Source: Blastomussa wellsi
Lineage: Eukaryota; Cnidaria; Anthozoa; Scleractinia; Plerogyridae
Reading direction: 5' to 3'
Length of the DNA stretch: 64,000 nt
NCBI GenBank assembly: GCA_947652115.1
Contig: OX393568.1
Span: 22,305,331-22,369,330 of the forward strand
Below the pieces are notes generated by a model. That model did no database searches, was not told the origin of the DNA, and saw nothing but the letters and a program-made list of their open reading frames with translations. Within the stretch, counting starts at the first letter, position 1, and every line of letters starts with the position of its first letter. Positions 10,301 through 20,772 of this stretch are shown here, one piece after another. A program made the position numbers and the translations under genes.

Positions 10301-11011
10301 ATGATTTCCTGTGACATTATCCACTATGTCCCAATACAGAAAGGAAAATGGGTGCTATATGCAGATGGAAACATTGACTTTGTAAAAGACTGGAAAACAC
10401 ACTTGCCATTTACCATCATTTCTTGCCTTTGGTTTACTCTTTTCGTCATTTTTGTACCATTGGTGCTGCTTTTTACTCCATGGTTCTTAAGGCACTTTCC
10501 ATACTTGAACAATTTTAGATTATTCTTTGACACTTTCCAGCAGTGTTTTAAAGATGAATACAGATGGTTTGCAGCATATTACTTCATATGCCGCATCTTC
10601 ATTTTATTTATTGCCCTGTATGCTCCCTTTGGGCCCCTGAAGAGATCAATCCTTGAGGTTTCCTGTGTTGTTATTGTGGTGACATGCCTTTATTTCCAGC
10701 CGTACAAGAGTAACAATTCCAATAACGAAGATTACAGCTGGCTCAATACACTAGATGCCATGCTTCTCACAAATTTGTGTTTTGTCGTCATCTTCAGCTC
10801 GAGTATTGTAAGTGAAGCACCAATCTCTGTTCAGAAGGGACTTGAAGCAACTGTGAATGTTCTGGCATATATACCCCTGGTTTATCTTTTGTATCTTGTT
10901 TGTTATTATGGATGGAAATACTTCTGTCCAGCAGACTTGGAAGCTTACCGACGTGTGGAATCAGGGCAAGCTTCCTCATCTGAGAGAGCTTGTACTTCCC
11001 AACCCATCTAG
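7316..11011 (+). CDS. secreted beta-helix / cysteine-rich / multi-pass membrane protein
   Basis: A single uninterrupted exon. In-frame ATGs are at 7292 and 7316; I prefer 7316 because it puts the hydrophobic signal segment PSFIFVISISASA right at the N-terminus (1,231 aa). The extracellular half (roughly residues 25-640) is rich in N-glycosylation sites and has at least eight short motifs of the type N.A...GGA(I/L/V), such as NTAQQQGGAIYV and SADYAGGAI, typical of right-handed parallel beta-helices (pectin-lyase fold, polymorphic membrane protein style). A cysteine-rich segment follows (GCYPGFEQYG, CTCMEGH, CGACKTNYS...C). The C-terminal third holds about eight or nine hydrophobic helices, beginning LWLLVVFFILTLFLVLLVL, with FQPYKSNNSNN between late helices. 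Such proteins recur in cnidarians and sponges but I know no assigned function. A surface sensor or adhesion receptor is inference. Confidence 0.85.
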   Translation: MRAPPYFPSFIFVISISASAPYILPRVEPKTIVVSQDNGSDNSTCWNETTVPCKTLDYALKHVTNSTFVLLRSGNYSYNLTENFTFINLKEIGIIGDEESSFVAVECNHHGSLSFENSENITLRRVLLRGCGGLHNSTTGDAFTNHSHIPFLSAVFLVRCKDVIIDNCWIVESPGIGLNMYDVGGEVKILRSWFKSNRPIENSSFSNIAVAGGGVYIEFTYRGVGFSSDLNPTMFNGEFNSNSSYTIYNCTFIDNHAPDQNFSTMIDNPHQYDHIPFGRGGGLSIFVKGVAKHNLIQVNQCYFEDNCALWGGGLFIEFQDEVQNNTLEVKHCTFSGNSADYAGGAIRSGTLANSESQKLLANQMKYEDCMFTSNRAVLGGGVSHHGGRSFLKVIDSKSLHVQYVNCEWRNNTATMGSAIGVAAPLPVNGLLQDLTAKGPKFIYSIVLEYCNVTTNRIILSEDDQVIGQGAIYSYSNPVVFKGVVNIEYSNNTAMVIENAAVHVLGNVTFRNNTGGKGGALGLYGTSMLMLMPHSNLNFFNNTAQQQGGAIYVRDSGPPVIAFETTELNTRPCFIAYNGSFSLEKVAEWQTNVVFKGNQALAGGGGNSVYASTLQGCRQVGELRINNKSLEWPNVFHYKDVNTSPKQQISTDPVLIKLNENDWVVSPSELFNASVELIDEKNSSVLGVVNISIINNKKEVALGTTSDLFLVQGDSPNINYLHLLGKEHSKFKVHITTLSGRTVQKLSKTVHLKGCYPGFEQYGNTHTCTCMEGHVAGISNCSADSKFVFLKRGYWGGKIGDKFSTYPCPPHYCNFTKHDPTFQYSSKTMCTDGRNGTSVLCGACKTNYSVNLGDEYCTKGCMNTHLWLLVVFFILTLFLVLLVLRIELDIFTTYLNSWLYSYQIITFLIQEGQSLDKFISFVIGAANWRVKGFGTCFYAGMTNLEKLGVNYILPSYVLLLLIILAKLARCRPACYINRNVSRALCTLLVLCYTNITMISCDIIHYVPIQKGKWVLYADGNIDFVKDWKTHLPFTIISCLWFTLFVIFVPLVLLFTPWFLRHFPYLNNFRLFFDTFQQCFKDEYRWFAAYYFICRIFILFIALYAPFGPLKRSILEVSCVVIVVTCLYFQPYKSNNSNNEDYSWLNTLDAMLLTNLCFVVIFSSSIVSEAPISVQKGLEATVNVLAYIPLVYLLYLVCYYGWKYFCPADLEAYRRVESGQASSSERACTSQPI

Positions 11012-12127
11012 CTAGCTTGTGCTGTTCCTGGAAATTATTTTTTGTGTAAAGCACTATTCTACCAGAGGAGAGCCAGGGCAAATGATGGTAGCACACAGTA
11101 GCATGTGTTGTGAGGTATTGGTATTTGACCTCAACTACCAATTTCACTCTAAATGTCAAAACCCAGTGGGGTTCACTGTTCAGGTTTTTAACCAGGATTC
11201 CTTGAGGATTCCTGGAGGAGTCCATCCTTGAGTGGCCATCCAACAAACATGGGACTGAAGGTCCAATTCTGCTAGGGGGTCTGGGGGCATGCCCCCCAGA
11301 AAATTATGAAAAGTTAGTGTCTTGGATGCATTTTCCATGATTTTCAGTAGATAGATTTGTCAATCAGACTTGAATGATGATGGTTCCTTTTCTTTATTAA
11401 AAACTTGAAATTGTTTTAAACTATTAGTTGTGTTAACACCTCCATGACATCCGAAGTTGATCTTGGCACCATCTTAGAAGTTGGAGACTGGGATTTACAA
11501 GTTAGTACTTCATGTAGCCACCAACAAGTGCTCCCCAGAAGGAATGCTTCATGCTGGTTACATGAAGTTCCTTTCAGTGAAATTGGTTCCTTAACACATG
11601 TTGCTCTACACGGATGTAAATGGATCGTTTTCACGAAAGAATGCAGCGGCCGTGTTGGTGGACCAGAACAATAGACTTTCTCTCCTTTGGGAAGTAAACT
11701 CTATTTTTACTCAAATTTTCTGCAACAATTTTGTATTGTTTAGTCGACCATTGTGGCCACCTTATCACGTGAGTGAAAACCATCTTAAGCAAAAGAGTGC
11801 CCAGTATTCACCTGTGAAGTAACCAAATGAAACTTAAGTAGAAATAAGGTGCTGGTGTTTTAAAAAGCATTTTCAGAAGCTCTATAGAAATCAAGTGATT
11901 TGTTCAAACTATTATGAAATCACTGACTTGCAAATCAACAAGATGTCTGTTTTATTTATTTAATTTCTCCTGAAAAGTGACCATCAACAGGATGGATGGA
12001 CGGCCACCTGGCTGAAAGCCTGGTGGTGTTGAAATGCGAATATTGTTCTACGTGGCAGGTGGAAAAGAAAACTTGAGGATTCTGGTAGCCATTTTTCTTC
12101 TTCAAAAGCGAGCTGTCCAAGCCATAA

Positions 12128-12352
12128 CCAGGAGCCCATGACAAGAAGCCTCCATCTCCCGTACTGACCATCCAAGTCAACCCTGTCCCATATCTTTTTA
12201 TTTTTAGAAGCATTTCCCACGGTGGTTTTCGCGGCTGTTTTTGTAATAGCCAATCATGTGAAAGCTCACTGTTCTAAAAATAAAAAGATACGGGACAGGG
12301 TTGACTCAAGGGCAAAGTACAAATGGAGGCTCCTTCTCATGGGCTCCTGTCA
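12128..12352. repeat. imperfect fold-back element
   Basis: Arms at about 12128-12212 and 12272-12352 are imperfect reverse complements; the best-matched core is CCCTGTCCCRTATCTTTTTA followed by TTTTTAGAA. The middle (12213-12271) is unpaired. This is a MITE-like structure with no recognised target duplication. Confidence 0.7.
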
Positions 12353-12681
12353 TAACAAATTCAGATTTCCGTGCCCATTCTGCACCTTTGTTTGCACAAC
12401 TGAATATCTTAGATATTTTCCAGGTGAATTCTCTTTATGTTGCGAAATTCATGTTTTCCTATCACCATCATTTGTTACCTTCTCCTTTTCTAAATTTGTT
12501 TCTGTCAAATAGTCAAATTCATAATTATGATACCAGAGCCTCAGCACAACTTCGGCCTCATGCCTCATTCTCCATATCAAGCGATTCACCATACTTTACC
12601 AAGGGCCAAAAATATGGAATGCTTCCTCTTCAGGTACCTTCTCTCCCAGTTTATCTTCTTTTAAAAAAAGTTTTTTTATTT

Positions 12682-13032
12682 TGACGTCATCACTTAGCTA
12701 ATTTGCATATTTTAAAAACGTGAAAATCTCTGAAACGAAAAGAGATATTTGAAAAAAGTAAGCGGCAATTTTCTTCTCATGCAGACTGCTTGTTTGATGC
12801 TTTAAAATTGCTTAGTTTGGAGACATGCAAATTTCATCATAGTAGAAAACTTTAAAGCATTAGAAAGTAGTCTGCATGAAAAGAAAAATTCTACTTTTTT
12901 GAAATATCCTTTTTCGTTACAGAGATATTCAAGTTTTTAAAATATGCAATTCAAAGGCGACAGACCACAATCTCAATGTTGGCTCCTGTAATAAATATCT
13001 AATTGCCATAAATTAGCTAAGCGATGACATCA
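12682..13032. mobile_element. MITE with long inverted arms
   Basis: The ends are TGACGTCATCACTTAGCTAA and the complement of TGATGTCATCGCTTAGCTAA. Inner portions also pair (ATATTTTAAAAACGTG..., GAAAAGAGATATTT...AAAAAAGTA, CATGCAGACT), so most of the 350 bp can fold back on itself. There is no coding capacity, as expected for a non-autonomous DNA transposon. Confidence 0.8.
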
Positions 13033-15071
13033 TAGACTCAACCAAATTTTAGTTAAATAGATGAAGAAAACATTTCTCACCCAGTTTGTATCAGAAATGT
13101 TTGATTCTTTGCACCATGACTGCTAGGTCGGTTATGCAATATGCGATTAACAATTATGTTACCATGGCAACATCTGGGACCCAGACCTCCCATTCCTGTA
13201 AATCGCTCCAAGCGCCCTTTTCGCCTCGTTTTCCAGTGTAGTTTTAATGCACTTCTGGCACTTGATGCTGGTTTTCACTAGGGCATAAGCATAACGACAT
13301 AAGCACGAGCATAAGAAGAAAAATACACATTTCCAACTAACCAAAACGCTGTCTCGATTTCATGTTTTCTTGTCGTCATAAAGAAGCGCGCGAGTAGCCT
13401 GCTTCGCAGACGGACAAAACCGCCGAGGATTATGTGACACGTCCGGCTGCAACGCAGGCTACGCGCGAGAGGCGTGCGAGTACTCTCGTTCCTCAAAAGA
13501 GTAGGGAAATAACCCCCCTTGGAGCCCATCGCTAGTAATGGCCCTTAGCATCGGTATGGGAAATTTTTTAGATTCCCTGAACGACGTATTTTTGCAGTTG
13601 TTTCTTGGAACTCATGGAGTGGCAGTGTTTAATTACTGGACTCGGGGAAGGGCAGCACCCTGCTCTTTGTCCTCGTCTTTCTACGCTGCTTTATATTCCG
13701 TGGGCCAGATGAGACAACGAGTTCCCAGCGATAATCCAACAAGGTTGTTTTCTTTTGAGTTCAACGTACAGTTAGACTTCATTAATTAGTTATGCGGGTT
13801 AATATTGAACTTTTATAAAACCCGTTTGTGGGTAGAAGATAGTAAAGCTTTATTAAAAATACTTATGTCACTTATTCAGCTTATTCTACAAAATCGTCAA
13901 GAGTTGTGCAGTTAAACTTTTACTTTAAGTTCAACATATGAATAGCGGATTTTATATCATCAAACTGCATATAAATAACTCCAGATGAAAATGAATGAAT
14001 GAACTTTATTAAAGAAAATAATAAAAACCGAACCAAATGATCCAAAAATAGGTTTTTCAATTAGGTTTCCCACCGGTTTGTATAAATTGATTGACCAATC
14101 ATGTTGGTCTATCCCGCGGTGAACCGCTCTCGCTTAGTGATATAGACCTTCATTTCACAACCAAACATTCCTGCAAACAGAAATTAGTTTTCAAGTCTGT
14201 TCTCTTCTTCGTTGCGCATCTAGGAACATGGCACAAGCTTGGGGAATCCGCACTTTACCGAAAGTATGTCACGTTTGTCACAAAATTAGAATGTTTATCT
14301 AACTTTGTTTCCTTGTTCTGTTTTAATTCAACTAGAAATTAAAACATTTATCATAATTTGCATAGCAACCTGTATTAAAGTCTAACTCCACGTCAATACA
14401 CATTTTTTGCCGGTTGGCAAACTACCTAAATTTGACACAATAGTATCTTTACAGCAAAAAATAGCACGGCGGAGTACCTTGGCCTAACAGGGAAATATCT
14501 AAATTTAATATTCACAATAGCATTTTCACAGCCAAAAATATTAATGGAGGAATACCTTGGATTACACGCAAGGGAAATAAAAAACCGGATAGAAATAATT
14601 AGAAATAATGTAAACGAGCGGGGAAAGCAAGACGAATGTCAGTCGCGCTCCAATTTTTTTTCGCGCTTCTTTGTGGATGTTTATCCATCACTTGGGTATT
14701 TTTAAAACACTTTGCTAAGATATCCTTCTCTTTAACTCTTCATTGCTTGAATCAATAAATTGTTTAACATGAAAATAAATAGCACAATAATCACTCTACT
14801 TCTAGCCTGAATAGCAGGTGTATAAAGGGGAGCCAGAGGGGCAAGGAGGCAGTAAGAATCGGGAAAAAATTACGGGCGAGGATGAACTGGGTTCTCCTCA
14901 CCTGTCTTCCTCCGCTCTGATTCCCCCCGCCCCCTCCTCCCCCACCTCCGCACTGCCTGCTTCGCAGGCTACGCTACTTCCGGTCAGTGATGCACCGCCG
15001 GCGCCGGCCCTTCGCCGGATCGAAGTGGTTGTGAACTTCCGGTTTTCAGCACAACGAATATGACTTCAACA

Positions 15072-18000
15072 ATGGCGCCGCGTCAAATTATTAATGATCC
15101 GATCCACGCTTGGGGCGAAGACCAAGTGCTACAAGTAATAAGGCTGAAACGTGAAATCATTTTGGCTAGCGTGGTCTCAGTTATTTAACCACCTATGTTT
15201 TATTCTATTCAATAGCTTGACGAATCTGTTGTATTAACGCCAGGCTTCGCATACAACGTCGCGAGGTATTTTCCTTCGGGCACGCATCATGATAAAGAGA
15301 GGTGCATAGAGCTTATGGAGAAGATTGGAGTTTCATCCGACCCTGCAACGTGGTATTCAACAGGTGCGATGTTCTTAGAGCTTTGAGTGTCAAAAAGAAT
15401 TAGTAAACTAATTTGTTGTTATTGCTCTCCGCACACAGCAACTCGCGCGCGAACGCCAACAAGTCGACCTCAAAGCGTACCTGTGCGGTGCGCCCATTCA
15501 CCCGACAACGCCAGACGCAGCTACACAAACAATCCGGAGCTGTTCTACATGACCACAAATAAAAGGGAATTTGGAGGAACTTTTGGCCCTCCAGCGGGGA
15601 ATGCGAGGTAAAATGTGAACCTCAATTGAATTTTGTATCGCCCGTCGCCGTCGGCGTTCACAGCACTGCTTAGCAACGGTATTATGGGAACCGCAAATTT
15701 GAATACCGGACAAGTTTATTGTTCTTTCGATTTATACGCAGGCCAAGTACTTCGAAGATCTTCCCAAGCAGGGGAAATAAGAATTTATCAACGTACCAGA
15801 CAGACTTTAACGATAAAAAGGTAAAGACCAAAGCTTGTCCGATTCGCACAGGAAGCGCATCTGGTAACAGGAGAAACAATCCCCACCCCTCTGAGGTAAG
15901 GTCTTATGATATTTTTTTCTGATAATTAAATTAAAGGCTTTGAACATTGTATTTACTTCAGGACGATGCGTATTTAGTTTTTGAATTTTCTTCTAAAAGG
16001 AAAACTTGTCCGCAAAGTTGCGCGGATAACGCCCGAACATTTAGGTACAAACTTTGACAACACATTTAGGACCATTGCTGCGATGGCCGAGTGGTTAAGG
16101 CGTTGGACTTGAAATCCAATGGGGTCTCCCCGCGCAGGTTCGAATCCTGCTCGCAGCGGGTCTTTTTTTCATCCTCAGTGGTAAGTTGGTAGTTACATTT
16201 TTTGGTTTAGCTTCTTTTTGTAATATTTAAAATTGAACAAGATTTTTTTATTTTAAGTTTCAATTGCTTTTCAGTGACATCCCGCCTTTGTGCCTGAATG
16301 TCACGTGACGTTACTAATCGAACTGTTCGGTATTCAGTTGAAGCCAATCGAACTTAATCGAACGATTGAGTTCGATTAGTTCGACAATCGAACACATTCG
16401 AACCGAAACATTTACCTGAAAGAGTTCGATTGAATGTCATTTTCGAACTCTCAATCGAACTCAATCGAACGTAACCTAAAAACCTAAAATTTAATGCCAC
16501 CAGAAATTTGAACAGTCTGTTTAAGTATAAACAGCTACACAGCAACTCACAAATTAAATTAACTTGCCGAACTCAATCGAACCCAATCACGTGAATGATG
16601 TTCGACTGAATTTGATTATAAATCGAACTTTCAATTTAGTTCGATTACGGGTTTACCTCGGTTTTTTTCTCTTTTTGAGCTATTGTTTTTTCTATTCTAT
16701 ATTGTTTGAGTTCTTTGTTGGCTTGTTCGTTTAGGCATTTATGATCTGGAAATTCCGAAGTCGCTTCCCACCAGTCTGCATGGAAGATATAAGCCCAGAC
16801 ACAATGCAGGAATTAGCAGAAGACCAAATTAAATCTACATATCAGAGTGATTATACTGGAATTCCACAAGGTAATCATGCCAGGTCAGCTAGTGCAAGCA
16901 TGAAAGGGGCATTTTCAAACTAGTTTGTACGTTTTTGCTGTGTGGGCTAAAACTTAGCAGGATAATAGAACTCTGAATTCCCAACAATCGTATGTTTTTT
17001 GATTGCCTGTTTTAATGGTTTTTGGCGGGAAATGATGTCATGAGATTGACAGCAAAAATATTTTTCAATTTATGACAAAAACAGTAACGAGCTACAATGT
17101 AGCAACTTTAAATATCCAGTACCATTAATAGTAAATTATTTACCAAATTAAAATAATAAGCTTCCTTTTTCACTTGTAAATATCGCACTTATGCAGTGCA
17201 TTACAACTTACCGTGGAATCTTGATTTAACAAGCCTCAATAGATTATGAAATCTCTGGTTTAATTAACAACTGAATGGCTTGGTGCGAGACTGACACAAG
17301 CGACTTTTTGGATGAAATTTTTCCTTCAAAAGTGCCTTAGTGTGCTTTTCAATTAATTTAGCAGTACTTTGTTTCTGAGAAAAAAGAGCCAAAAAATACA
17401 GGGGGATGCTTTACTACAAAACTGAAAAGCACATGCAAAACTCAGTCAGTCTTTTGAAGCACCAAGCCATTCAGTTATTCCATGAGTACACATTCAATAT
17501 AAGATGACAGATAGCCAAAAAGTTGCACCGTGCTGACTGGGCTATAACCATTTCATATCCAACAAATGGGAGTAGTAGTATAATATAATATTGTCTTATT
17601 AAACACAAAAAAATTGCATTATTTGAGCTTCCTGGTTGTTCTTGTTGACATAGACACTTATTTATCATTGTTATTTGTAGGGGTGAATATTTCCACAGTG
17701 TTTGAAGGAGATCTGGTTCCTACACTGCACAAACCACCACACACGCTGGACTCCACAACACGCTACACTTACCAGACACCCACTGTTAAAAGCGAATTGG
17801 CAGGAAACCTTACTCGTTTTGGGTGCAACAAGAACAAGTACAAACCAGCTGTGGGTGCAGGTATGTCATTACAAGTAATGTCCAGCAGTAGTTTGTAAGT
17901 GTTAGCACTGCAAGTTTAGTTGACTTAATTTTCAAGGACCAAGTTGTCAAAATGTTTTCAAATGTGCTGCTTTACTTTTGAAGGTGGCTTGTCGCGTTCC

Positions 18001-19880
18001 CGAAACGAGTCCTTTGTTGGTAAAGTATCGATACGGAGTTTGCAGTGATCAACCGCATACTTCAATAATCAATTCATCGAATAAACAAAGAATCAAGAAT
18101 CAGAAGTTGTGGTTGATCACTGAGAACTCCGAATCGGTACTTTACCAACAAAGGGCTTGGTTCGGGAACGTGACATGGCTGATTTTTGGCATCTTTCAAA
18201 ATCAGATGATATCCCAACAGAGTAGCCTGCCAAAAACATGTACTTGGTAATAATTTATCAACAAGTCTGTTTTTGTTGCTGCAATTGCTTTCAAAAAAGT
18301 AGTCAATATTTCTGCACTCTGTGTAATGGGCTACAGCCACACATATTTTGCATGCCTATATGCTAGAATGATTGTTGATGGGCCAGATTTTGTTTAAACA
18401 GACCAACATAACATGTTTAAAATATGTGCATGTTTGAAAGTGGTTATAATTTTCAATACTATCTGAACACAAATTTCGAAAAATTCAACATGTTTTTCTT
18501 TTGATTAGTTCCCACAGTTTCATACAATTCTCCTCAAATGCACCTCTATGGAAGAACACATTACTCAAGAGACTATGTTGACAAGTCTGCTGTTCTAAAG
18601 GTCAGTTTAAGCCTTGATAAAGTCAACATAGGTTAAGTCTGCATCAGGCTGGCACCATTGGTGGCACATACCACTGAGGCTTATCCAGTTCCCTTGGCAT
18701 TAAGCGATTTGGAGTATTTCTAACACTTCCTGGATGGGATGTTAGTCCATCGCAGGATTCCCCCCCCCCCTCCTCCAGCAATAAATTTGACAGTTGGTAC
18801 CCATTTATACACCTGGGTGAAGAGAGGTTCTATGAGAGTAAAGTGTAAAGAGTGTAAAGTGTAAATTGCGCAGTTACATTCCTGGGGATGGGGGTCTCAA
18901 AGGCTGCACAAATAGAGAAATGTATGAGGCTTCATTGGAATTTCCAGAGGGGCAGTGGGAGTCTCAAGAAAAATCCCTCTTGTGGGGGAGATATGCATAA
19001 TTTATGGAACTACACAATGTGTAATTGTGACCTGGAGTTTGATCTTTGTATAACACAGGAAGGATCTAAAAAGTTCTACTACGGCCCAATTCCAGGTTTG
19101 GATGAGTATCTGAAAACTGCCAAACCACATGGTAAGCAATGCTTTGTGACTGAATGCAATTCATTATAACTATGCTTAAAAGCCATGTTAAATAATTAAC
19201 ATATCGGTAAAGTTTGTCAGAAACAAGCAACAAGTTGGTCAGGGTCTAGATGTTACCTTAGAAAATACACTTTAAATTTAACATAAAGAAAGGGTTATGA
19301 TAATTAAGATGTATGTAGATAGATAATAGGCCATTTCTGAGTTCTCTCCAGCCTCTATTTCAAAGCGAGTCTAAGTGCGAAAGTTTTGTCATGGTAATGA
19401 GTTTTGCTTTCCATATGAATAACAACTCATTTCATTACAAAGACTTTGCACTTAGACTCGCCTTGAAATAGAGGCTCAAGCGAACTTGGAAATGGCCTAT
19501 TTAGGAGGGATCGCTGGCAAGCAGACTCACCTTTGGGTCAAACAAGTGGGTGGCATGTGGAGAGCAAGTCTGTGAGCCAAGCAATCTGGAAAGGAGGAGG
19601 CTGGTGCAGAATCTTACACTGAGATTACAGCAGGCTCGCTAATTCCCTCCGCAAAGCCACTCTTGGACCAGATGTCAGCCTGCTTGCAAGCTAATGCGGC
19701 ATGGCTTGACTGAGGAAAAGAAAACTTCTGTTTAGTGTCATTAAGTTTGTCCTAACAGTTTTTTATCGTTCTCTCACAGAAAGGGAAAGTTTATTACAAA
19801 AGTTACAAAGTGTTAGTGTAAAAGACAAACAAGAGAACCGTAATCCGGAATGGCTTTCACAGTGGATTGGACCTGCATAA
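15072..19880 (+). CDS. nine-exon gene, 371-aa unnamed protein
   Basis: I assembled the exons from GT-AG junctions with consistent phases: 15072-15134, 15216-15363, 15439-15607, 15742-15895, 16735-16870, 17681-17860, 18509-18600, 19059-19131 and 19780-19880. Joined, they give one open frame starting MAPRQIINDPIHAWGEDQ and ending EWLSQWIGPA. There is no signal peptide or membrane helix. The protein is rich in Tyr, Pro and Asn, with scattered motifs such as TYQTDFNDKK, STYQSDYTG and THYSRDYVDK. Repeated short Tyr/Asp motifs of this kind are common in ciliary and sperm microtubule inner proteins, so an axonemal role is a plausible guess, but I do not recognise the family. A tRNA gene lies in intron 4 and fold-back elements in introns 6 and 8. 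A candidate poly(A) signal is AATAAA at 20385. Confidence 0.75.
16077..16158 (+). tRNA. tRNA-Ser (anticodon UGA)
   Basis: A complete cloverleaf with a type II long variable arm: acceptor GCTGCGA pairs with TCGCAGC, anticodon stem TTGGA/TCCAA encloses the loop CTTGAAA with anticodon TGA at 16110-16112, variable arm GGGGTCTCCCC, and T arm CAGGTTCGAATCCTG with a good B box. G at 16158 is the discriminator base and CCA is not encoded. A T-run at 16162-16169 is the probable Pol III terminator. No intron. It lies in intron 4 of the nine-exon gene on the same strand. Confidence 0.95.
16161..16169 (+). terminator. Pol III T-run terminator of tRNA-Ser
   Basis: A run of seven or eight T begins within five bases of the tRNA 3' end, the usual RNA polymerase III stop signal. 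Confidence 0.75.
16317..16650. repeat. cluster of AATCGAAC / GTTCGATT motifs
   Basis: Within about 330 bp of intron 4 the motif TTCGATT or its complement AATCGAA occurs more than a dozen times in both orientations at irregular spacing. It starts about 150 bp after the tRNA gene. It is too irregular for a normal minisatellite and may be a degenerate tandem array or a clustered protein-binding site. Confidence 0.7.
17980..18180. mobile_element. fold-back MITE in intron 6
   Basis: Arms at about 17988-18053 and 18108-18175 are reverse complements with a few mismatches (core CCTTTGTTGGTAAAGTA and AGTGATCAACC). About 55 bp separate them. There is no coding capacity. Confidence 0.8.
18727..18850. 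repeat. dispersed repeat, copy b
   Basis: A second copy of the family at 4793-4915, sharing CCTGGATGGGATG and GGTACCCATTTATACACCTG. It lies in intron 7 of the nine-exon gene and has a poly-C stretch not present in the first copy. Confidence 0.7.
19324..19502. mobile_element. fold-back MITE in intron 8
   Basis: Ends AATAGGCCATTTC and the complement; inner arms GCCTCTATTTCAA.GCGAGTCTAAGTGC pair across a short loop. A partial relative, CCTCTATTTCAAAGCGAGTC, lies at 24694-24715 in the next intergenic region, so this is a dispersed family. Confidence 0.8.
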
Positions 19881-20465
19881 ATCTGCTGCAGCAAGAAATA
19901 CCAGTCACAAAACATTGACAATCACTGTTATCAAAAAGAAGTTGATACATTCCAATGCAATGATCATCCAACTACATTTGTACCCTCTGCAAAGTTGAAT
20001 GGGATGAGAAGCAAATTAATTTATTTCTAAGAATTCCACTGCTGGTCAAAAGTATCTGTGTGTTCTGCTTAAGTCAGAGGCTCTTGAACTACAATAGGAA
20101 TTTCTGGTATTGATAGTGGTGCACATTTGAAGACACCACAAAATTATATATTTAAAAAATTGTAAAATGTTTTATTGCCAGTTATTTACACAGGAATAAG
20201 ATTTTCATGCAACAAACTGCTGTACATAACATTGGTGTTAAACTGGTTACAAAAGTGTGTCTTTGCACCAATGTTTAAAGCAATTAAAACAAGCTAGCTG
20301 AAGTACACAGACAGTGACAGACTAAATATAGGATGTTTTTCACTGCAATATGACTCACTCTTTCTAAACTTCACAAACATTTTGAATAAAATCAAGTCAA
20401 CATCAAAGTGTGTTGTTTAAATGTGAATGTGATAACTAAAAATATTTTTCATAACTACAATTATT

Positions 20466-20758
20466 AGCCTCCCATGCAGACGTCCTTTGGGCTTCGTCAC
20501 GCGTTCCTTCCCCACGGATGTCTGCTGAATCTTCAGTCCACTTCCGTTCACAGGCCGTTTAATCCAATTGAAGAAAACAATCAGTATTGACTCATTGCAT
20601 GACAGCTATCCTATCACATGCTGCTAATCGTTTTCCCAAAACTGGAAAGTTACTTCTGATTGGCTCGTAGCCATGAATGGAAGTGGACGTTTGATTCAGT
20701 AGACGTCCGTGGGGAAGGGACGCATGATGAAGCCCAAACGACGTCTACGTGGGAGGCT
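20466..20758. mobile_element. MITE with 65-bp terminal inverted repeats
   Basis: The left end AGCCTCCCATGCAGACGTC and about 65 bp inward are the reverse complement of the right end (20695-20758). Total length is 293 bp with no coding capacity. It lies only 14 bp past the stop codon of the LEM-EXPERA gene, so it probably supplies that gene's 3' UTR and poly(A) site. TA dinucleotides at both borders could be the target duplication. Confidence 0.8.
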
Positions 20759-20772
20759 ATACAATTACAGCA

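Larger units (their letters stand above)
11012..15071. other. intergenic region rich in inverted repeats
   Basis: No credible coding sequence. It contains a palindrome CTGGGGGCATGCCCCCCAG near 11281, two fold-back elements (12128-12352 and 12682-13032), a smaller inverted pair around 13396-13465 built on GTAGCCTGC, and AT-rich filler. The last 200 bp before the next gene are GC-rich and likely hold its promoter. Confidence 0.5.
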
